Assembly (NCBI RefSeq): GCF_013155335.1
Contig: NZ_JABJQZ010000001.1
Span: 558,001-622,000 of the forward strand
Length of the DNA stretch: 64,000 nt
Direction: 5' to 3'
Source: Nocardioides sp. zg-1230
GTDB lineage: Bacteria > Actinomycetota > Actinomycetes > Propionibacteriales > Nocardioidaceae
Position numbers and translations under genes: made by a program. Below the pieces are notes generated by a model, which did no database searches, was not told the origin of the DNA, and saw only the letters and a list, made by a program, of their open reading frames with translations. How positions within the stretch are numbered: the first letter of the stretch is position 1; the number at the start of each line of letters is the position of its first letter. Positions 58,347 through 64,000 of this stretch are shown one piece after another.

Positions 58347-59579
58347 ATGCCTGCACTTCCCCGCCCGACCCTTCGCAAGGTCGCCCACCGCATCGCCGAC
58401 GAGGACGCCTCGCGCCCGCTCTGGAGGCACCCCGCGACCATCGCTGCCGCGGCGCTCGCGCTGACGCTCGGCGCCGTCCCGCTGCTGCCCGACGGCGGCC
58501 AGGACGACCGCGGCGAGATCGCCCCGTCCGCCGAGACGACCTCGGCCCCCGGGGCCGTCGACCGCGGCGGGCTGACGACCGCGATGCGCGCCGAGATCGA
58601 CCGCGTGCTCGCCGAGGGAGCCGCCCTCGACCGTGCCCAGGGCCGTACGGCGACCGCGCGGGCCTCGGTGCGCTGCGCCACCTTCGAGGGCCAGCGCTAC
58701 TGCCTCGGCTTCGGCTGGACCAACCAGTCCGAGGAGGCGCTCGCCACGCGGCTCGAGACCCGTCCGACCGCTGGCACCACCGAGCGCACGGGAGACCTCG
58801 ACGCCGACGGGCTGCTGGCCCGCGCACAGTCGCGTACGTCGACCGCCCGCACCGAGGCCGAGCGTGCCGAGCTGACCATGGCCGCCCGCTCGGTCGGCAA
58901 GGTCTGGATGCTGCGCCACGAGATCCAGGGCGTCCCGCTGCCCGCGGGCTTCGCCGAGCGCCACCCCGAGGTGACGGCGGGCGTCGATGCCCGCGGCGGC
59001 TTCGGGGCGTCGTACCCAGAGCGGTCGAAGATCCTCACCAGCAAGGTGGCCCAGGCCCAGAACACCACCTACTGGTGCGGCCCGGCGACGATGCAGGCCA
59101 TCGGGTGGGGCTCGCAGGGGAAGCGGAAGAACCAGTCCTACTGGGCCCGCCGGCTCGGCACCACCAGCGCCGGCACCGCGATCACCGACATGGTGCGCGT
59201 GGTCAACAACAAGACGGACTACGACGAGGACACCCATGCCGGCCCCTACGTCGTGCTCGACATCAGCGACTTCACCTTCAAGCAGTGGTACCGGCTGATG
59301 ATGCGCCACGTGCACGACTACCGGGCGCCCGTGGTGCTCCACCCCAACCTGCACAAGCAGTACTACCCCTACCTCGACGACGACGCGAGCGGTCACTTCC
59401 AGGTCGGCCGCGGCTACGACCAGAACCCCGGCAGCAACCCGCAGCTCGGCTGGTTCGAGCCCTGGGACCAGTCGAGGTTCGACCCCAGCGAGCCGGCGAT
59501 CGGCCGCGTGCAGTGGCGCAACGCCTACCGGTCCTTCCGCGCCAACCTCGACCACTTCCAGCACAACGTCGGGGTCTGA
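58347..59579 (+). CDS. Secreted C39-like (papain-fold) protein
   Basis: 410 residues. After a charged N-terminus, one hydrophobic helix (about 29-48, IAAAALALTLGAVPLLP) serves as signal or anchor. A helical, Ala-rich middle contains CATFEGQRYCLGFGW, a likely disulphide loop. The C-terminal half has NTTYWCGPATMQAIGWG, the Q/N-x-x-x-W-C-G-P-A catalytic-Cys motif of C39-like peptidases, and a later HVHDYRAPVVLH segment with candidate His. Probably an extracellular cysteine peptidase-like enzyme. A lipoprotein gene starts 2 nt after the stop. Confidence 0.75.
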   Translation: MPALPRPTLRKVAHRIADEDASRPLWRHPATIAAAALALTLGAVPLLPDGGQDDRGEIAPSAETTSAPGAVDRGGLTTAMRAEIDRVLAEGAALDRAQGRTATARASVRCATFEGQRYCLGFGWTNQSEEALATRLETRPTAGTTERTGDLDADGLLARAQSRTSTARTEAERAELTMAARSVGKVWMLRHEIQGVPLPAGFAERHPEVTAGVDARGGFGASYPERSKILTSKVAQAQNTTYWCGPATMQAIGWGSQGKRKNQSYWARRLGTTSAGTAITDMVRVVNNKTDYDEDTHAGPYVVLDISDFTFKQWYRLMMRHVHDYRAPVVLHPNLHKQYYPYLDDDASGHFQVGRGYDQNPGSNPQLGWFEPWDQSRFDPSEPAIGRVQWRNAYRSFRANLDHFQHNVGV

Positions 59580-59580
59580 C

Positions 59581-60675
59581 GTGCGAGGACGTACGACGAC
59601 CGCGCTGGCGCTGCTGGTCGTGCTGACCGGGTGTGCCGGGACCGACGACCCCGCACCGGGCCCCGACCCGACATCGAGCGCGTCGTCCGCCGAGCCGGAC
59701 GCACCGGCCGGTGGCCCCGTCGACGACCCGGTCGTCGCCGAGCCCACGACCGCGCTGCTCGACTGGCAGGACACCGGCGTGCTGCCCGACACGCGCTACG
59801 TCAGGGGACCCGAGTGGGAGGCCCTCGGCGACGCGGCCGACACGCGGGTCGAGCTCGCGCGCGACGGTGACGCCGTGACGATCACGGCGGGCCGCGGCCG
59901 GACGATCTCGGAGGTCCTGATGAGCCAGGACTGGGCCGTGGTGGTCAAGCAGGACGAGGCCGAGACGGCGCCCAGCGAGGTGGCGGTCGTCGACCTGGGC
60001 AGCGGCGAGACGGGTGAGGTCGCCACGCCGCCGGCGGCGAGCGGCGGCTCCTGGGCCCTCACCGACGGCGACCTCTGGTTCCCGACGTACGGCGACGGCG
60101 GGGCGTACTGCCTGGCCACCGCGGCGCTGGCCGACAGCAACGGCGAGGACGGCTGGTGCGCCCCCGACCGCAGCGGCTTCTCCGGTCTCACGGCCAGCGA
60201 GCACGGTGTCGGCATGATGACCTTCGACGACGCCCGCCCCGTGGCGTGCCGCACCGTCAACATCCTCGACGCCAGCGGCGTGCCCCAGCCGGTGGAAGGG
60301 CCGGCGGACTGCACGGCCTGGGACGTCGCCGCGACCGCGGACGGCGTCGTGTGGTCGGAGGTGCCGAAGCCGCGGCGGCAGGAGGAGGCCCGCTTCCACG
60401 CCTCGGCCGACGGCGCCTACTTCGACCTCGGGCCCGGCACGACCGGGACCGTTGTCCCCTGCGGTGACTCGGTCTTCTTCGCCCGCGACCCGCAGGGCCC
60501 CGATGAGCCGGCCCGGCTGATGCGCTGGACCCCGGACCGTGCGCTGGAGGTCGCCTACGAGTCGCCGTCCAGCGGCAACGCGTTCCTCGGCGAGCCGGTC
60601 TGCGGGGGCGGCGTCCTCACGCTGACGTCGTACGGCGAGCAGGGCGACGAGCACGTCTGGGCTGACGTCGCCTAA
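59581..60675 (+). CDS. Lipoprotein of unknown function
   Basis: 364 residues from GTG 59581. A short signal peptide ends in lipobox LTGC (Cys about 18), followed by an acidic Pro/Ser linker. The mature part is beta-rich with spaced W and Gly motifs (GGSWALTDGDLWFPTYGDGG, WDVAATADGVVWSEV), like a beta-propeller. Two Cys pairs may form disulphides (CLATAAL...GWC, CRTVN...DC). Co-transcribed with the C39-like gene directly upstream, it may bind or regulate it outside the membrane. No family recognised. Confidence 0.72.
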   Translation: MRGRTTTALALLVVLTGCAGTDDPAPGPDPTSSASSAEPDAPAGGPVDDPVVAEPTTALLDWQDTGVLPDTRYVRGPEWEALGDAADTRVELARDGDAVTITAGRGRTISEVLMSQDWAVVVKQDEAETAPSEVAVVDLGSGETGEVATPPAASGGSWALTDGDLWFPTYGDGGAYCLATAALADSNGEDGWCAPDRSGFSGLTASEHGVGMMTFDDARPVACRTVNILDASGVPQPVEGPADCTAWDVAATADGVVWSEVPKPRRQEEARFHASADGAYFDLGPGTTGTVVPCGDSVFFARDPQGPDEPARLMRWTPDRALEVAYESPSSGNAFLGEPVCGGGVLTLTSYGEQGDEHVWADVA

Positions 60676-60685
60676 CGTTCCTGAC

Positions 60686-61318
60686 GTGAGCTTCACCGGA
60701 TTCCCCGTCGCCGCGCTGGACTTCTACGACGACCTCGAGATGGACAACACCAAGTCGTTCTGGGAGAGCCACAAGCACGTCTGGAAGGAGTCCGTCGAGG
60801 CGCCGACGAAGGCGCTGATGGCGGCGCTGGAGCCGGAGTTCGGGCCGGCGAAGGTGTTCCGGCCCTATCGTGACGTCCGCTTCGCCAAGGACAAGACGCC
60901 CTACAAGACCCACCAGGGCGCCTTCGTCGCGGCCGGCCCGCGGACGGGGTGGTACTTCGAGATCTCGCCCCGCGGCACGCGGGTCGGCGCCGGCTTCTAC
61001 GACGCCGACGGCCCCACACTGTCCGCGATCCGCGCCGCGATGGCCGACGAGAAGACGGGCACGGCGCTCGACCGCCTGTTGAAGCGCCTCGAGAAGGACG
61101 GCTTCGAGGTCGGTGGCGACCAGCTCAAGACCTCTCCGCGCGGCTACGACGCCGACCACCCGCGCATCCACCTGCTGCGACGCAAGCAACTGTTCGTGGG
61201 CCGGTCCTACGGCTTCGAGGCCGAGGCGATCGACGCCGGGCTCGCCGACCGCGTGCGCGAGGACTGGCGGTCCCTGCGCCCGCTCGTCAGCTGGCTGCGC
61301 GCGGTCCCGGTCGACTGA
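60686..61318 (+). CDS. DUF2461-family protein
   Basis: 210 residues from GTG 60686. The family pattern is clear: ALDFYDDLEMDNTKSFWESHK, VFRPYRDVRFAKDKTPYKTHQG, GWYFEISPRGTRVGAGFY and LKTSPRGYDADHPRI. DUF2461 proteins are widespread, soluble and of unknown reaction. There is no membrane segment or metal motif that would suggest one. It starts 10 nt after the lipoprotein stop and is followed by a long hairpin. Confidence 0.9.
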   Translation: MSFTGFPVAALDFYDDLEMDNTKSFWESHKHVWKESVEAPTKALMAALEPEFGPAKVFRPYRDVRFAKDKTPYKTHQGAFVAAGPRTGWYFEISPRGTRVGAGFYDADGPTLSAIRAAMADEKTGTALDRLLKRLEKDGFEVGGDQLKTSPRGYDADHPRIHLLRRKQLFVGRSYGFEAEAIDAGLADRVREDWRSLRPLVSWLRAVPVD

Positions 61319-61323
61319 GCACT

Positions 61324-61374
61324 GGGGAACGTTCGGGTCGCCGGAGGGGCGCTCGGGCGACCCGACGGTTCCCC
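61324..61374 (+). terminator. Long hairpin after the DUF2461 gene
   Basis: GGGGAACGTTCGGGTCGCC (61324-61342) pairs with GGCGACCCGACGGTTCCCC (61356-61374) with two central mismatches, loop 13 nt. It begins 5 nt beyond the stop codon, as a strong terminator would. Confidence 0.75.
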
Positions 61375-61478
61375 GCACCGGCCTCGCACGCGTCACGGGG
61401 GTGCGCCGACCCGCGGAGTTCGGCCGGCGGTGGCGCGGAGTTCACGTAAGAGTCGGGCGTGCGGACGAGGCTCGCGCC

Positions 61479-62012
61479 ATGGCGAAGAGACTGTTCCTGC
61501 TGCACCTCGGTCCCGGCCCGGTGGACGCGACGTCGATGGTCGAGTCGCTGGCGGTCGGCGGCGTGGGGGTCCCTGACGTGGACGCCGCCGTCCTCGCGCA
61601 CGCGGAGGTCGAGATCCTTCGCTCGCACAAGGCCGTCGGCCTCCGCCGCAAGGACGTGGAGGGCGCGTGGGCCCGGGTGTGCCGGCGGGCCAGGAAGTCG
61701 GGGACGGACTGCTTCGTGAGCATGCCGGAGTGGTTCGCGGCGACCCCGGCGCAGGCCGCGCTGGCCTTGGACGGGCTCGCCGACTTCCGGGTGGTGCTGG
61801 TGGCGACCAGCGGGTTCGCCGAGCCCCCGCGGAGCTGGATGTCGCAGGTGAAGGACGAGCGAGCGCACGTCCTGCCCGCCCAGCTCAGCGACGAGCAACT
61901 CGCCGCGCAGGTCGCGCGCATCGCCCTCATGGAGGAGGAGGCGCGCCTCGACCGGCGCCTCGCCAAGGTGGCGCGGCGACGCAGGCTGCTCGACCGGAGG
62001 CGGGCCGCCTGA
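61479..62012 (+). CDS. Degenerate sulfotransferase-like protein
   Basis: 177 residues from ATG 61479. The start KRLFLLHLGPGPVDATSM, then GVGVPDVDAAV, RKSGTDCFVSMPEWFA and DFRVVLVATSGF follow the block order of P-loop sulfotransferases (LHVGxPKTGTT, LSSE, VVLTARD), but the PAPS-binding KTGTT is replaced by VDATS, and the protein is about half length. It ends in a basic helix. It may be an inactive or divergent relative. The family call is from block order alone. Confidence 0.5.
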   Translation: MAKRLFLLHLGPGPVDATSMVESLAVGGVGVPDVDAAVLAHAEVEILRSHKAVGLRRKDVEGAWARVCRRARKSGTDCFVSMPEWFAATPAQAALALDGLADFRVVLVATSGFAEPPRSWMSQVKDERAHVLPAQLSDEQLAAQVARIALMEEEARLDRRLAKVARRRRLLDRRRAA

Positions 62013-62030
62013 CCGACCCGGTGGTCGCCC

Positions 62031-62489
62031 TCAGTGGGGCTGCCAGGCGTCGTCGTCCTCGGTGAGGGCGGCGACCTGCGGCGGGAGCGTGCCGTCTGCG
62101 AGCTGCTGGATGGTGACCTGCTCGAAGACGTTGCGGAGCGAGTGGCGCGCTGCGATCCACACGTGCTGCAGCACCTGGGCGCTGTCGTCGTACTCGACCG
62201 CCTCGGGACGCAGGCCGTAGACCGACACGAGCGGCCCGTCGACGGCCCGGATCACGTCGGCGACGGTCACCGACTCGGGCTTGCGCGCGAAGCGCCACCC
62301 GCCGGACTGGCCGCGCTGCGACACCACGATGTCGGCGCGGCGGAGGTCGGCGAGGATCGCCTGGAGGAAGCCGTGCGGGATCCCCTGCGCCTTGCCGAGC
62401 TGCTCGGCGCTGACCGCGGTCCCGTCGGCGCGCACCGCGATCTCGATCAGGGCCCGGAGGGCGTAGTCGGCTTTGGCGGAGACGCGCAT
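62031..62489 (-). CDS. Rrf2-family transcriptional regulator lacking cluster cysteines
   Basis: 152 residues. The Rrf2 winged helix is typical: MRVSAKADYALRALIEIA, LGKAQGIPHGFLQAILADLRRADIVVSQRG, then GGWRFARKPESVTVADVIRAVDGP. The region that holds three Fe-S Cys in IscR/NsrR has no Cys, and none occurs elsewhere in the protein, so it is of the CymR-like, cluster-free type. It lies next to a TauE/SafE transporter on the same strand; both upstream regions carry TATGTC motifs. A role in sulphur control is inferred. Confidence 0.88.
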   Translation of the reverse strand: MRVSAKADYALRALIEIAVRADGTAVSAEQLGKAQGIPHGFLQAILADLRRADIVVSQRGQSGGWRFARKPESVTVADVIRAVDGPLVSVYGLRPEAVEYDDSAQVLQHVWIAARHSLRNVFEQVTIQQLADGTLPPQVAALTEDDDAWQPH

Positions 62490-62603
62490 ATGGCCAGTTT
62501 GTCAGATATGTCTGCAGAGACAGTGCTGTTGGTCGGCGCGGAGCCCGGACGCGCGTACGCCGCTCCCGCGGGTGGCGGGAACGGCGTACGACGTCGGGCT
62601 GGT

Positions 62604-63506
62604 TCAGGCGGCCGCGGTCTCGAGCTCCGGCTCGTCGCGCGCGGCGGCGCGGGACAGGCGCTCCTGCTTGACGGCCCACACGATGGCGGAGACCCAGAGG
62701 ACGACGATCACGGCGGCGGTGACGGCCACACCGACGCCGGGGACGCCGGCGGTCTCGAGCAGAGTCTTGGAGTTGGTCAGGATGATCAGGCCTCCTGCCG
62801 CGGTGCCGAGGACCCGGGGGGCGAGGTGCCTGACCAGCCAGGCGGCGATGGGGGCGGCGATGACCCCGCCGGCCAGCAGAGCCACCGCGAAGCCCCAGTT
62901 GATCCCGGCGGATCCGAGACCGACGAGGAAGCCGAGCGAGGCACCCACGGCGACGACGAACTCGGAGGCCCCGATGGAGCCGACCACCTTGCGCGGCTCG
63001 AGGCGACCGCTGGAGAGCAGCGACGTGGTGCCGACCGGGCCCCAACCGCCGCCACCGACGGCGTCGAGCGTGCCGGCGACCAGGCCCATCGGGGCCAGGA
63101 AGGCCGCCGAGGGCCGCCCCTTGAAGCTCGGGCGGGCGCCGCCGAGACGCAGGAAGCGGTAGACGACGTAGAACCCGAGGCTGAGCAGGATGACCGCGAC
63201 GAGGGGCTTGGCGACCGCGGCGTCCAGGTTGGACAACAGCGTCGCGCCGGCGAAGGCGCCGACGAAGCCCGGAACAGCGAGGATCGACACGGTGCGCCAG
63301 TCGACGTTGCCGAACTTGTGGTGCGACACACCGGAGACCAGCGACGTACCGAGCTCGGAGAAGTGGACGGCGGCCGAGGCGGCGGCGGGGGCCACACCCA
63401 CGGCGAGGAGGAGCGTCGACGACGTCACGCCGTAGCCCATGCCGAGGGACCCGTCGATGAGCTGGGCGATGAGGCCCACGACACCGAGAACGATGAGCTT
63501 GCGCAT
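62604..63506 (-). CDS. TauE/SafE-family sulphite or organosulphonate exporter
   Basis: 300 residues with about eight hydrophobic helices. The TauE/SafE pattern is clear: two homologous halves, LIDGSLGMGYGVTSSTLLLAVG with AAVHFSELGTSLVSGVSHHKFGN in the first, and GGGGWGPVGTTSLLSSG with GASEFVVAVGASLG in the second. Such carriers move sulphite, thiosulphate or organosulphonates. It is probably controlled by the Rrf2 regulator encoded just downstream. Confidence 0.9.
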   Translation of the reverse strand: MRKLIVLGVVGLIAQLIDGSLGMGYGVTSSTLLLAVGVAPAAASAAVHFSELGTSLVSGVSHHKFGNVDWRTVSILAVPGFVGAFAGATLLSNLDAAVAKPLVAVILLSLGFYVVYRFLRLGGARPSFKGRPSAAFLAPMGLVAGTLDAVGGGGWGPVGTTSLLSSGRLEPRKVVGSIGASEFVVAVGASLGFLVGLGSAGINWGFAVALLAGGVIAAPIAAWLVRHLAPRVLGTAAGGLIILTNSKTLLETAGVPGVGVAVTAAVIVVLWVSAIVWAVKQERLSRAAARDEPELETAAA

Positions 63507-63558
63507 GGTGCGGAGTCCTTCCGGGACGTGGCAGCGAGGCAGTAGTCGTGCGACTGAG

Positions 63559-63585
63559 GTATGTCAGGTGAAAGACTAGACATAC
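63559..63585. promoter_or_regulatory. Inverted GTATGTC repeat upstream of the tauE-like gene
   Basis: GTATGTC (63559-63565) and GACATAC (63579-63585) form an inverted pair with a 13-nt spacer, 53-79 nt upstream of the transporter start. ATATGTC followed by AGAGACA lies at 62506-62522, before the Rrf2 gene. A candidate Rrf2 operator. Confidence 0.6.
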
Positions 63586-63706
63586 TTTGGGTGATAGACA
63601 AAACCGACGTGGTGCACGGCGTGTCCGTGCACCCGCGACGGGGCTCGGATCGCCGATGAGTTGTCCGGTTCGTGTTGCGTGAGCGCGGATCGCGAGGCAT
63701 CCTTTG

Positions 63707-63721
63707 GTTACCGGTGAGTAG
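63707..63721. promoter_or_regulatory. TTACC-type operator upstream of the fadE5-like gene
   Basis: GTTACCGGTGAGTAG resembles GTTACCTGCGGGTAG before the etfD-like gene (45802-45816). It overlaps the inverted pair GAGTAG-aa-CTACTC (63716-63729). It is 60-74 nt upstream of the start. Confidence 0.5.
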
Positions 63722-63780
63722 AACTACTCAGTAACGCTCGCCTCCGAGACCGCAGACCCGCACAGGAACAGGTGGAAGCT

Positions 63781-64000
63781 GTGAGCCACTACAAGACCAA
63801 CCTCCGCGACATCGAGTTCAACCTCTTCGAGGTGCTCGGCCGCGACGCGGTGCTCGGCACCGGCCCGTTCGGCGAGGTCGACGGCGAGAGCGCCCGCGAG
63901 ATCCTCCGCGAGGTCGAGCGCCTCTCCCGCGAGGACCTCGCCGCCTCCTACGAGGACAGCGACCGCAACCCGCCCGTGTTCGACCCCGCCACCCACACCG
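63781..64000 (+). CDS. Acyl-CoA dehydrogenase, FadE5-like (N-terminal part, 3' end outside window)
   Basis: 73 codons are visible from GTG 63781, with GGTGGA as ribosome-binding site. The N-terminus reads SHYKTNLRDIEFNLFEVLG, then a helical region and DRNPPVFDPATHT. This opening is characteristic of the large FadE5-type acyl-CoA dehydrogenases of actinobacteria, which oxidise acyl-CoAs of many chain lengths. The catalytic part lies outside the window. An operator similar to that of the etfD-like gene precedes it. Confidence 0.85.
   Translation, partial: MSHYKTNLRDIEFNLFEVLGRDAVLGTGPFGEVDGESAREILREVERLSREDLAASYEDSDRNPPVFDPATHT

Overview
The window is a GC-rich (roughly 70% or more) actinobacterial chromosome segment. 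It is densely coding, uses many GTG starts, and many stop codons overlap the next start as GTGA or ATGA. A FadE5-type acyl-CoA dehydrogenase, an EtfD-type iron-sulphur reductase, a mycothiol-dependent-isomerase-fold protein, WXG100 proteins and DtxR/IdeR-like iron boxes all point to Actinomycetia. Nocardioides or a close relative is my best guess, by inference only. There is no rRNA, IS element, integrase or CRISPR; the only RNA gene is tRNA-Gly(CCC).

Layout. 0-4 kb: end of an MFS transporter, small membrane proteins, a P-loop GTPase and a two-gene WXG/T7SS-signal-like pair. 4-12 kb: an MFS exporter, two sucrase/ferredoxin-like proteins flanking a JmjC-type cupin, and a large LuxR/ATPase regulator with a 38-residue leader gene. 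12-16 kb: a histidine-utilisation (hut) operon (M20 amidohydrolase, hutF, hutI). 16-19.3 kb: a nitroreductase, then an Arg/RS-rich peptide, ABC exporter and protein kinase unit. 19.4-34.7 kb: mixed metabolic and housekeeping genes, including an M20 peptidase, an MFS, DUF427, PspC and DUF1992 proteins, a truncated nuoA remnant, a second LuxR regulator, a methyltransferase, two malyl-CoA-lyase-like genes, an M48 protease and an M14 carboxypeptidase. 34.8-40.2 kb: hutU-hutH, two coiled-coil membrane paralogs, an IclR regulator and a sortase. 40.8-45.8 kb: a WXG100-linked ADP-ribosylation locus. 45.9-51.3 kb: the EtfD-like protein with a long repetitive tail, then an RHH regulator and DUF4097 protein. 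51.4-56.4 kb: a siderophore uptake operon with iron boxes. 56.5-64 kb: dcd, an SGNH hydrolase, tRNA-Gly, secreted proteins, Rrf2 with TauE, and the start of a fadE5-like gene.

How genes work together. The split hut genes carry the same 16-nt palindrome about 55 nt upstream of both first genes, so they look like one regulon that covers histidine to glutamate, with the M20 enzyme probably taking the last step. The etfD-like and fadE5-like genes share a 15-nt TTACC-type box and both belong to fatty-acid beta-oxidation. The iron operon encodes binding protein, two permeases, ATPase and siderophore reductase.

Most unusual is the 40.8-45.8 kb locus. A five-gene overlapping operon encodes a WXG100 protein, a 543-residue WXG-type toxin ending in an ADP-ribosyltransferase domain, a 149-residue unknown (possible immunity protein), a second stand-alone ADP-ribosyltransferase, and an ADP-ribosylglycohydrolase. 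Two more WXG-like genes diverge from it. It looks like a self-contained ADP-ribosylate / de-ADP-ribosylate toxin system. Several families of short palindromic repeats also sit directly behind stop codons.
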